Origin: Muribaculaceae bacterium
Lineage (GTDB): Bacteria > Bacteroidota > Bacteroidia > Bacteroidales > Muribaculaceae
DNA length: 49,956 nt
Direction of reading: 5' to 3'
NCBI GenBank assembly: GCA_017409345.1
Contig: JAFQSX010000024.1
Span: 1 to 49,956 of the forward strand
The notes beneath the pieces are model-generated. The model was not told where the DNA came from, searched no databases, and saw only the letters and a list, made by a program, of their open reading frames with translations. Made by a program: the position numbers and the translations under genes. Positions 13,456 to 20,215 of the stretch are shown piece by piece (positions within the stretch are counted from its first letter, which is position 1; each line of letters begins with the position of its first letter).

Positions 13456-14493
13456 ATGCAAGACTCCAAATACACATTCATAGATCTTTTCTCCGGTTGT
13501 GGAGGGCTGTCGCTCGGATTCGAGATGGCTGGTTATAAGTCGCTATTGGCGATTGATAACTGGCAAGATGCTCTTGATACATACAAGCATAACAACCCTG
13601 ATGCTCGCACTCTCTGTGGCGATCTATCTAAAATTAATCCCGAAGATATTAAGCGAGAATATAACATCGACCGAGTGAGCGCCATTATTGGTGGCCCTCC
13701 GTGTCAAGGCTTCTCAATTGCAGGTAAGCGCATCATTGATGATGAACGAAACAAACTTTACAAATCATTTGTCAGCTTTGTTAGATGCTTTATGCCAGAT
13801 GCCTTTGTGATGGAGAATGTGCCAAACATTCTCTCTATTGGCGATGGCGTTGTTAAGGAATCAATCATCAAGGATTTTAGTGATATAGGTTATAATGTTA
13901 ACTACAAGATCTTGCTTGCCTCAGACTATGGCGTTCCACAAAATCGCCGAAGAGCCGTATTCGTGGGGTTGAAGAATGGCTGCTTCTCATTCCCAACGCC
14001 CACAAGTACCACTCCTATAACTACTGAAGAAGCGTTGTCAGACTTGCCTGATAATAGTGTAGCTGATGGCGAAGCATATCCGTTGCCAGCACAAAGCGCT
14101 TACCAACAGATGATGCGCAGAGGTGTCGAGACCTTGCATAACCATCAAGCGACAATCCACACCGAGCAGACAGCACGCATTATTGCGATGGTGCCAGATG
14201 GAGGTAACTATAAAGATTTACCTAAAGAACTTCAACAAACCCGCAAGGTAAATATTGCATGGACTCGCCTAAATAGCAAGAAACCAAGCATTACTATTGA
14301 TACTGGACATAACCATCATTTTCATTATTTGTATAATCGTGTTCCTACTGCTCGTGAGAGCGCTCGACTGCAATCATTTCCGGATTCATTTGTATTTACG
14401 CATGGCAAAACCAGTCAATTAAAACAGATTGGTAATGCTGTCCCTCCATTGATGGCTATGGAGATTGCAAAACAATTAAAGATACAGATATGA
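13456..14493 (+). CDS. DNA (cytosine-5)-methyltransferase, first of two
   Basis: The 345-aa enzyme transfers methyl groups to C5 of cytosine. The ordered C5 motifs are visible: I FIDLFSGCGGLSLG near residues 8-21, IV GGPPCQGFS near 78-86 with the catalytic Cys, and VI MENV near 118-121. Motif VIII QNRRR is near 161, and IX/X RLQSFPD then GNAVPP are near 310 and 325. The target-recognition region between VIII and IX is short. The gene leads a three-gene type II restriction-modification operon: its TGA overlaps the endonuclease ATG by 4 nt. Translation may be controlled by the hairpin ending 3 nt before its ATG. Two methyltransferases in one system suggest an asymmetric target needing one enzyme per strand; this is inference. 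Confidence 0.95.
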   Translation: MQDSKYTFIDLFSGCGGLSLGFEMAGYKSLLAIDNWQDALDTYKHNNPDARTLCGDLSKINPEDIKREYNIDRVSAIIGGPPCQGFSIAGKRIIDDERNKLYKSFVSFVRCFMPDAFVMENVPNILSIGDGVVKESIIKDFSDIGYNVNYKILLASDYGVPQNRRRAVFVGLKNGCFSFPTPTSTTPITTEEALSDLPDNSVADGEAYPLPAQSAYQQMMRRGVETLHNHQATIHTEQTARIIAMVPDGGNYKDLPKELQQTRKVNIAWTRLNSKKPSITIDTGHNHHFHYLYNRVPTARESARLQSFPDSFVFTHGKTSQLKQIGNAVPPLMAMEIAKQLKIQI

Positions 14494-15911
14494 GCTACAA
14501 CCCAGACAACCAATACCGATGTACTATAATTAGAGGTAAAAGTCAAACACAAATGGAAGACTTATTACCTCTGTACGCCAATATGGTACATAGATTATGT
14601 CCTTGCACAGAAAATGAATTTAATGAGCGAGGCAATAAGTTCCTATCAAAAGCTTTATTCGGTACTGACTGCTATGAGATACTACCTAATAGCAATCAAA
14701 AGACTGTAAGGAATCACCTTACGGAAATTGCTGGAACTTTGCTCGCATTATATCGCATTGATCTGGATGGCTATGTATATGAGACAGAGTTGTGTTCATA
14801 TCTACTTGATAAGAACGATTTTCCCGCATTCTTCCGCAATATATGTTTAAATTTTCAATTCCCAAATGGAACGAAGAAATCTAATTTTGTATTGCAAGAT
14901 GTAGCCAATAGAATAAATATAAAGCCTTTTTGTTTTGTTGTTTCGTTACTCTACTATGCTCAACAACAGCCACACAAACATCTTCTAACAAAACAAGAGA
15001 TTGGGTATTATGTTCTTAATAATTTAGAAGTGCTACAAGGTAGAGTCAGTGTTGAAACTGTGTATCATAAAATAATCGAAGATAGAGTAAATGGAGCGCA
15101 TAAACCTCAGTTGTCAGGCTCTCACGATTGGCAACATATTAAAGAGCAGTTTAACTTATTAGAGTTAGCAAATATAGTACATACAGATAGAACATATATT
15201 TGGCTTAACAAAGAAGAGGCATTGTCGATAGAGGTGTTTGTTAGATCTCTGAATGAATCTACATTTGATGTATATGCCTATAATCTGTCTTCTCTTGATG
15301 GAAGAAAACAATTTTACGCCGATTGGGAAGAGTATTATGGCAGATTGAATCCTGATTTGGCGATGCTACCTACTAAATTCCAGAACGCAACAGAGATTGT
15401 TATTGCCGACAGAGTGGAACAAACTGCTCAACGAGGAGCTGTTGGTGCGACTACAATAGAGGTGGGAGATAAGGGTGAAGCATTAGTGTACAATCTCGAA
15501 AAAGAACGAGTTGGGAACTACAAAGCAAGGTTAGTTAACAAGGTCCTATTGTTAGGCAAAACAAAGGGCCTTGGATATGACATTAGTTCAATCGAGGCTG
15601 ATGAGAATCCCGACAAACCTGAATTTGCACGATATATTGAGGTTAAATCTACCACGCGAGTTACAGAGCCGTCATTTGATGATAACTGGACCGATTCGCT
15701 CAATTTAACATCCAAAGAGTGGGTGGCTGCGGAACAGTATAAAGAGTACTATAACATATACAGAGTATACTTTACAAAACAGAGAACTTTTGTTGTAAGA
15801 ATCAAGAATCCATATGAGTTGGCAACACAAGATTTAATCGAGGTATATCCAACAACTTATCAAATGAATTTTAATGACAAAGTAATAGAACATCGTTATG
15901 CCGGAGAATAA
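14490..15911 (+). CDS. Putative type II restriction endonuclease with DUF3883 domain
   Basis: The 473-aa protein lies between two C5 methyltransferases and overlaps both (4 and 14 nt), the position of the cognate nuclease. The C-terminal 150 residues match DUF3883, a PD-(D/E)xK-type fold: VGDKGEALVYNLEKERVG (Glu in the first helix), LGYDISSIE near 360-368, then RYIEVKSTTR near 380-389, giving the D-x(n)-ExK active site. The N-terminal 300 residues (EIAGTLLALYRIDLDGYV, LNFQFPNGTKKSN) probably recognise DNA; I do not match them to a named enzyme, although the QFP-containing segment faintly recalls AlwI-like enzymes. The recognition sequence cannot be read from the sequence. Confidence 0.85.
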   Translation: MSYNPDNQYRCTIIRGKSQTQMEDLLPLYANMVHRLCPCTENEFNERGNKFLSKALFGTDCYEILPNSNQKTVRNHLTEIAGTLLALYRIDLDGYVYETELCSYLLDKNDFPAFFRNICLNFQFPNGTKKSNFVLQDVANRINIKPFCFVVSLLYYAQQQPHKHLLTKQEIGYYVLNNLEVLQGRVSVETVYHKIIEDRVNGAHKPQLSGSHDWQHIKEQFNLLELANIVHTDRTYIWLNKEEALSIEVFVRSLNESTFDVYAYNLSSLDGRKQFYADWEEYYGRLNPDLAMLPTKFQNATEIVIADRVEQTAQRGAVGATTIEVGDKGEALVYNLEKERVGNYKARLVNKVLLLGKTKGLGYDISSIEADENPDKPEFARYIEVKSTTRVTEPSFDDNWTDSLNLTSKEWVAAEQYKEYYNIYRVYFTKQRTFVVRIKNPYELATQDLIEVYPTTYQMNFNDKVIEHRYAGE

Positions 15912-16860
15912 AATAAGGGTTGCCTCGCTCTTTTGTGGTTGTGGTGGTTCGGATTTAGGTTTATTAGGAGGTTTTAAGTATCTTGGCAAACACTATAAAA
16001 GATTGCCATTTGAGATTGTGTACGCAATCGACAACGACAAATATGCAGTTGAAACATATAATGCTAATTTCGAGCATCCTGCCGTATGTGAAGATATAAC
16101 GAAAGTGGACTTTGCAGATGTCCCCGATGTTGATATGATGATTGGGGGCTTCCCATGTCAATCGTTTAGCACTGTGAATCCAACTAAAGATACTAACGAT
16201 GCTCGTGCAAACTTGTATAAAGAGATTGTTCGTTTCTTGCAAGAAAAACAACCGAAGTATTTTATCTGCGAGAATGTAAAGGGCTTGCTAACCCTGCAGA
16301 AGGGGGCTATTATTCAAAAGATAGTAAAGGAGTTCACAGAGTGTGGGTATAATATTCAATATAAACTTATCAAGGCTGTCGAGTATGGTATACCTCAAAG
16401 ACGAGAACGAGTTATTATTGTCGGAATCAGAAAAGACATTAATTTAAGCTACTTGTTCCCTGATTCTATATGCACAGAAAATAATGCAGTACCATTGCGA
16501 AAAGTTATTGATAGACTCGATATTGAAGAACAAAAGTATTATTTTTCTCAAAAGGCAGTTCAGGGCGTAAAAAATGCTAAAAACAATATGAAGAGAGGTC
16601 TTTGGCAAGATCTAAATGCTCCTTGCTTAACTTTAACTTCCCATTTGGCAAAGGTTAGTATGAACTCTCGCGATCCGATTTTATTGGTCGATGCTAATGA
16701 GGAGTTGTATCGACGCTTTACTCCTCGTGAGGCAGCACGTATCCAATCTTTCCCAGATACATTTAAGTTGCATCCATCAGAGGCAAAGTCGTATAAACAA
16801 ATTGGCAACGCAATCCCTCCTGTTATGATGTGGTATATAGCACGCAACTTGATAAAATAG
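15898..16860 (+). CDS. DNA (cytosine-5)-methyltransferase, second of two
   Basis: The 320-aa enzyme carries the C5 motifs: I VASLFCGCGGSDLG near residues 8-21, IV GGFPCQSFS near 83-91 with catalytic Cys, VI ENVKG near 124, VIII QRRER near 163, IX RIQSFPD near 280, and X GNAIPP near 302. It is not a recent copy of the first methyltransferase, because motif I and the target region differ clearly. Its start overlaps the endonuclease gene by 14 nt, so the three proteins are translationally coupled. The usual reading is that each methyltransferase protects one strand of an asymmetric target. A strong terminator follows 15 nt after the stop. Confidence 0.95.
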   Translation: MPENKIRVASLFCGCGGSDLGLLGGFKYLGKHYKRLPFEIVYAIDNDKYAVETYNANFEHPAVCEDITKVDFADVPDVDMMIGGFPCQSFSTVNPTKDTNDARANLYKEIVRFLQEKQPKYFICENVKGLLTLQKGAIIQKIVKEFTECGYNIQYKLIKAVEYGIPQRRERVIIVGIRKDINLSYLFPDSICTENNAVPLRKVIDRLDIEEQKYYFSQKAVQGVKNAKNNMKRGLWQDLNAPCLTLTSHLAKVSMNSRDPILLVDANEELYRRFTPREAARIQSFPDTFKLHPSEAKSYKQIGNAIPPVMMWYIARNLIK

Positions 16861-16875
16861 CAGAGAGATATTATA

Positions 16876-16905
16876 ATAGAGTCCGCTGTGTTCAGCGGAC
16901 TCTAT
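16876..16905. terminator. Terminator of the type II RM operon
   Basis: A 13-bp perfect stem pairs ATAGAGTCCGCTG (16876-16888) with 16893-16905 around a 4-nt loop, followed by a moderately T-rich stretch. It closes the rightward operon and, from the other side, could also stop the leftward small-gene operon ending at 16920. Confidence 0.75.
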
Positions 16906-16919
16906 CGTTGCGTTTTCTA

Positions 16920-17141
16920 TTATCCCTTTGGAGGATAAGGATCGTTGCCATAGCTATGCTTATCTCGAATCTGACCATCTCTTCCGTGTATGAGAAGTTC
17001 GGATTTTTGATTAATTGCTATCTCTCTTGCTCGATTAATCGCAGCCCGCTGCGTATCGAAATTCTGGGTGTTGCGAGTATTGTTCTCACCTCGTACACCC
17101 CAACCATCTTTGGTTTTAACCACATGCTGATTTTTGCCCAT
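16920..17141 (-). CDS. DUF2188 domain protein
   Basis: The 73-aa protein fits DUF2188: QHVVKTKDGWGVRGENN at the start, FDTQRAAINRAREIAINQ in the middle, and LLIHGRDGQIRDKHSYGNDP at the end, with the YPPKG tail. The family is small and its function is unknown. The ATG at 17141 is chosen because the conserved domain begins three residues later; a longer frame from 17180 would overlap the upstream gene and add 13 unrelated residues. The ATG lies directly beside the stop of the Cys-rich gene upstream, so the two are probably one transcript. Confidence 0.85.
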   Translation of the reverse strand: MGKNQHVVKTKDGWGVRGENNTRNTQNFDTQRAAINRAREIAINQKSELLIHGRDGQIRDKHSYGNDPYPPKG

Positions 17142-17143
17142 AG

Positions 17144-17350
17144 TTACTTCTTGTGGCAGGCAGGGCAGCAGTAAGCACAACCATCAACATTGTAATAATG
17201 CTTTCTAGCCTCTTTTACTGCATCTGCACAATTGTTAAACACTCCTAAATATCTTCTATTCTCCATAGAGGGTAGAAAAATACACGTTGAGGTGTGGACC
17301 TCATGCTCTCCACTTGGTTGAGCATTTTTATTTACATAATATGTTGCCAT
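17144..17350 (-). CDS. Small Cys-rich hypothetical protein paired with DUF2188
   Basis: This 68-aa protein begins MATYYVNKNAQPSGEHEVH and ends with a cluster of cysteines (GCAYCCPACHKK), plus one Cys in STCIFLP and one in NNCADAV. The CxxC-like arrangement could bind a metal. I recall similar small proteins next to DUF2188 genes in mobile regions, but no function is known to me. It is the first gene of a two-gene leftward unit. Confidence 0.65.
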   Translation of the reverse strand: MATYYVNKNAQPSGEHEVHTSTCIFLPSMENRRYLGVFNNCADAVKEARKHYYNVDGCAYCCPACHKK

Positions 17351-17403
17351 ACTTTATATTGTTTTAATGATGGCTTGTGCGGCATAAAACTTGTACCACG
17401 ATG

Positions 17404-17700
17404 TTGTGGATTTTGAGACGAATTGCTATATTTGCACCGCTAAAATGAAACATATGTGTTATTTCACACCCCATAGCCATCGTTTTTCAGGGTTTGGCAA
17501 TCCGCCATCTCTTTAATCATTGTCAAGTTATCTCATAAGCATCACCTCCATTCTATATACAATTAATAAATAAGCGATTTCTGTATACACAATAGGTGTG
17601 CCAGTGGGTATTTTTAGGACAAATTGAAGATTTTGGCAGTCTTTAGATGCAAATAACTGACACAATGGCAGAAGAGCTAGGATAACCTAGCTCTTTTTTG
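17404..17700 (+). ncRNA. Candidate small RNA between minus-strand genes
   Basis: On the + strand a promoter-like pair (TTG near 17404-17406, 20-nt gap, TATATTTG at 17427-17434) is followed about 240 nt later by a textbook intrinsic terminator at 17672-17699. The neighbouring genes on both sides point the other way, so neither signal serves them. No substantial reading frame lies between; the best is a 23-codon frame at 17445-17516 with no recognisable content. A transcript of about 255 nt is predicted. Confidence 0.4.
17672..17699 (+). terminator. Intrinsic terminator, + strand
   Basis: AAGAGCTAGG (17672-17681) and CCTAGCTCTT (17686-17695) form a perfect 10-bp stem with a 4-nt loop and run into a six-T tract. 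No + strand gene precedes it, which is the reason to suspect an RNA gene upstream. Confidence 0.8.
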
Positions 17701-17716
17701 TCATTATCAACAAAGA

Positions 17717-17740
17717 AAAAGGCGACCGAAGTCGCCTTTT
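17717..17740 (-). terminator. Terminator of the HTH gene
   Basis: AAAAGGCGAC and GTCGCCTTTT pair around a 4-nt tetraloop. Read on the minus strand the stem is followed by a T-run, placing a strong intrinsic terminator about 30 nt beyond the stop of the leftward HTH gene. Confidence 0.85.
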
Positions 17741-17771
17741 CAATCTTAGTCTAATTCATCAAACCGCTTTA

Positions 17772-18155
17772 CTATCGTCGATTTCGGTAGCGCCACGGAT
17801 CGGGAGTCATAAACTTTTCGAACTCTTCCATATTGGTGATACACTCGATATTTTGTTTCTTTTCGAGCCATTTCTTGATGGTTGGTCGATCGAAATACAA
17901 TCGGTTACCCTGGCGGATAAACGGAATGTCGTGACACCTCACCGTTCGGTACACTGCAGATTTGGATTTACCAAGCAGCTTGCAAACATCCTCCACGCTC
18001 ATCAGCTCCCCTTCGAGTGGCTGTGGTTGCTGCTTCTCGCGAACTGTCTTTTCGAGTACTTCAATTCTCTCTACCAGATTTTGAATGAGCTCTGGCATCT
18101 GCTCAAATGATACAACTTTAGCTTCCATTTTGTTATTGTTTTTAAGTGAATTCAT
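17772..18155 (-). CDS. Excisionase-like helix-turn-helix (HTH_17) protein
   Basis: The 127-aa protein has an N-terminal coiled-coil-like helix (PELIQNLVERIEVLEKTVRE, about residues 20-39). A MerR/excisionase-type HTH follows at about 50-95: LMSVEDVCKLLGKSKSAVYR, then a wing DIPFIRQGNRLYFDRPTIKKWLEKK. Such proteins are usual in Bacteroidetes mobile elements, where they direct excision or control element genes. It is the last gene before the mnmE junction, and five phased 10-bp repeats lie 130-180 bp upstream of it, a natural binding target. The start could also be the ATG at 18128, which has a typical A-rich leader. No integrase is next to it, so its recombinase partner must be elsewhere. Confidence 0.8.
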   Translation of the reverse strand: MNSLKNNNKMEAKVVSFEQMPELIQNLVERIEVLEKTVREKQQPQPLEGELMSVEDVCKLLGKSKSAVYRTVRCHDIPFIRQGNRLYFDRPTIKKWLEKKQNIECITNMEEFEKFMTPDPWRYRNRR

Positions 18156-18288
18156 ATTAAGAGTAGAGGGGGAGTTAGTAATAAGGTTTATGAATTAGTG
18201 ATTTTTTTGCAAAAAAAAGTTGTTAACGACTTTCGTCGCCGACAACCATTGCCTTTTTAGTAGAAAGTACAATTCTCTTCGCCCTGTT

Positions 18289-18338
18289 ATTGCAGCTCGT
18301 TGCACTCCATTGCACCTCATTGCACACCATTGCAAACT
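18289..18338 (+). repeat. Five tandem 10-bp repeats (TTGCA iterons)
   Basis: Five consecutive 10-bp units begin at 18289, 18299, 18309, 18319 and 18329. All contain TTGCA at the same place, and the middle units read GTTGCACTCC, ATTGCACCTC and ATTGCACACC. The 10-bp period puts every copy on the same face of the helix, as expected for cooperative binding of a small protein such as an excisionase. Confidence 0.75.
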
Positions 18339-18376
18339 TGGCGAGATATTTTTATTGAAGACATTAAGGCATAGAA

Positions 18377-18410
18377 AAATCCCGAAAGTCGAGTCTAACT
18401 TTCGGGATTT
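18377..18410. terminator. Bidirectional terminator downstream of mnmE
   Basis: A perfect 13-bp stem pairs AAATCCCGAAAGT (18377-18389) with 18398-18410, flanked by A-rich and T-rich tracts on either side. It would end the leftward mnmE transcript about 80 nt past its stop. Confidence 0.75.
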
Positions 18411-18450
18411 ATTCGTCTATTTTTGTAGGATTTTCTGTTGCTTTTTGTGA

Positions 18451-18487
18451 GCGTTAGCGTTTAGTAGTGTGCATTAGAGGGCGTTAG
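18451..18487 (+). repeat. Spaced GCGTTAG repeats beside the right att copy
   Basis: GCGTTAG occurs at 18451-18457 and 18481-18487, with GCATTAG at 18471-18477 and a partial copy at 18457. The spacings of 20 and 10 bp are again helical. The last copy directly abuts the att repeat, so these may be recombinase or accessory-protein sites. Confidence 0.4.
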
Positions 18488-18505
18488 TTACTTCCCGATG
18501 CAGAA
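18488..18505 (+). other. attR: Right att repeat inside the mnmE 3' end
   Basis: TTACTTCCCGATGCAGAA is the reverse complement of the last six codons of mnmE (Phe-Cys-Ile-Gly-Lys-stop). It repeats the sequence at 10127-10144 with one mismatch and in the same orientation. The 3' end of mnmE (trmE) is the known insertion site of SGI1-family islands in Enterobacteriaceae, which makes an attachment site the best explanation. Confidence 0.8.
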
Positions 18506-19879
18506 GCGGGAGAATATTGAGGTGAGGATATCTTGGGTGGTGATGGTGCCGGTGATTTCGCCGAGGTGGTGGAGGGTTTCGCGTACGTCTTGGGCTATGA
18601 AGTCGCCAGAAATGCCCATGTTTATTCCGTCGATGGCGCGTGCTATCGATTCGCCGGCGCGTGTGAGTGCTTGATAGTGGCGTGCGTTGGTTACCATCAC
18701 TTCGCCGGGGGCTATGTCGGCACTGCCCGATGCGTTGATGAGGTGTTGTTGCAGTGCGTCAATCTCGTCGCCTCGTTGTGCCGAAATTGGAGCTACAATG
18801 GCTCCTTCGGGGAGTATTCCCATAAGTGCCGACTGCAATGCTTCGACGTTCTCGGCGTTGATGTCGATTTTGTTGAGTGCCACGATGATTGTTTGGTCGG
18901 GCGAGGTGTGAGGTAATACGCGTTGAGCCACCGATGAGAGTTGGCCTGGTGTGGTTGCACTATCGATCACCCACAACACTATGCGAGCGTCGGTGAGTTT
19001 GCTAATGGTGCGTTCGATGCCGAGCGATTCAATCACGTCGGTTGTTTCGCGTAGTCCGGCAGTGTCGATGAAGCGGAAAAGAGTGTCGCCAATTTCGATA
19101 GTGTCTTCAATCACGTCGCGAGTGGTGCCGTGAATGTCGCTAACGATTGCACGTTCTTCGTGAAGCAGTCGGTTGAGCAAGGTTGATTTGCCGGCATTTG
19201 TTTCGCCCACGATAGCCACAGGCACACCGTCTTTGATGGCTGCTCCGGTGGCAAAGGTTGATGCCAATCGGGTAACGACCGAGTGAATTTCTTGTGCTAT
19301 CTCAAGGAGTTTCTGACGAGAGGCAAACTCCACATCCTCTTCCGAGAAATCAAGCTCAAGCTCAAGCAAAGAGGCGAGGTTGAGCAGTTGGTCGTGAAGG
19401 TCGGTCAATCGGCGTGAGAAGTCGCCACGCATCTGGCTCATGGCAATGCGATGAGCGGCACGCGATGATGATGCGATTACGTCGGCCACGGCTTCGGCTT
19501 CGGCAAGGTCCATGCGACCATTGGCAAAGGCACGACGTGTAAACTCGCCGGCATCGGCAATGCGACAGCCGGTGCGTACGAGCAGGTTAATAAGTTCGCG
19601 TTGCACCCAACGAGAGCCATGCACGGCAATCTCTACCACATTTTCGCCGGTAAATGAGTGGGGGTTGCGAAACACCGTTGCCACGGCTTGGTCAATGGCT
19701 TCGCCTTGCTCGTCGACGATGGTGCCGAGGTGGGCAGTGTGCGAATCGGCATTGGATAGCGATTTCCCTTTCCATATTTTATCAACAAGCGTGATGGCGT
19801 CTTTTCCACTCACACGAGCCACGGCAATGCCTCCCACACCGGCAGGAGTGGAGATGGCGCATATAGTATCATCGGTCAT
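18488..19879 (-). CDS. mnmE: tRNA uridine-5-carboxymethylaminomethyl modification GTPase MnmE
   Basis: MnmE works with MnmG to build the cmnm5 group on wobble uridine 34 of several tRNAs. The product of about 463 aa has the N-terminal folate-binding domain (TICAISTPAGVGGIAVARVSG). A helical domain follows, then a G domain with GETNAGKST near 225, the switch region GTTRDVIED, DTAGLRE and NKID, and the terminal FCIGK whose Cys is conserved in the family. The ATG at 19879 gives the usual MTDDTICA start; one two codons upstream is possible. Its 3' end doubles as the right border of the adjacent island, and the gene remains intact. A TATCTTTG -7-like box lies on the minus strand at 19946-19939. 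Confidence 0.97.
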   Translation of the reverse strand: MTDDTICAISTPAGVGGIAVARVSGKDAITLVDKIWKGKSLSNADSHTAHLGTIVDEQGEAIDQAVATVFRNPHSFTGENVVEIAVHGSRWVQRELINLLVRTGCRIADAGEFTRRAFANGRMDLAEAEAVADVIASSSRAAHRIAMSQMRGDFSRRLTDLHDQLLNLASLLELELDFSEEDVEFASRQKLLEIAQEIHSVVTRLASTFATGAAIKDGVPVAIVGETNAGKSTLLNRLLHEERAIVSDIHGTTRDVIEDTIEIGDTLFRFIDTAGLRETTDVIESLGIERTISKLTDARIVLWVIDSATTPGQLSSVAQRVLPHTSPDQTIIVALNKIDINAENVEALQSALMGILPEGAIVAPISAQRGDEIDALQQHLINASGSADIAPGEVMVTNARHYQALTRAGESIARAIDGINMGISGDFIAQDVRETLHHLGEITGTITTQDILTSIFSRFCIGK

Positions 19880-19885
19880 TATCAT

Positions 19886-20215
19886 CGTTGTAGAGCGTTT
19901 TTTGTTGGCAAAAATGAGCCAACAGATATATTATAGTGCAAAGATACATAATTATAATTCATAATGCATAATTCATAATGCATAATTCATTCGGTCAAGC
20001 CTCGTTTAGCCCTTCGGGGTTCGCAATTCATAATCATAATTAATGCGGAGTGCGGAATGTTGACCACCTCCGGCTTTGCCGTACTCCTCCTAAAAATTAC
20101 TTGGTAATTTTCAAGATGAGAGTTGCAACTTCTCAACTCTCAACTGCTTCGGTCAAGCCTCGTTTAGCCCTTCGGGGTTCATAATGTATAATTAGTGCGG
20201 AATGTGGAGTGAGAT
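19886..20215. repeat. Intergenic region built from short repeats
   Basis: This 330-bp gap between mnmE and the nuclease gene contains 2.5 copies of a 14-bp A/T-rich unit (AATTCATAATGCAT, 19956-19990). A 33-bp sequence is present twice without a mismatch (19990-20022 and 20148-20180). One member of a longer dispersed repeat lies at 20063-20113, with a relative at 49818-49876. No gene is seen. Such clusters of short non-coding repeats between core genes are typical of this lineage's genomes as I recall them. Confidence 0.75.

Larger units (their letters stand above)
18156..18487. other. Putative right-end recombination region of the island
   Basis: This 332-bp stretch between the HTH gene and mnmE has no convincing gene. 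It holds a poly-A/T tract, a small hairpin (CGAC/GTCG near 18227-18240), five phased 10-bp repeats (18289-18338), a bidirectional terminator (18377-18410), spaced GCGTTAG-like repeats (18451-18487), and then the right att repeat inside the mnmE end. The layout resembles an attachment site with arm sites and accessory-protein sites. Confidence 0.55.

Noticed and set aside
16830-17174. 114-codon + strand frame opposite the DUF2188 gene
   Set aside because: It overlaps the terminator of the RM operon and is antisense to a recognised protein family.
17445-17516. 23-codon frame inside the candidate small RNA
   Set aside because: Too short to support, with no ribosome site or recognisable sequence; kept only as an alternative to an RNA.
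18289-18338. Possible CRISPR-like repeat array
   Set aside because: The units are only 10 bp, directly adjacent without spacers, and no cas genes are present; phased protein-binding sites fit better.
18220-18450. 76-codon + strand frame upstream of mnmE
   Set aside because: It reads across the phased repeats and a terminator hairpin, and has no domain-like content.
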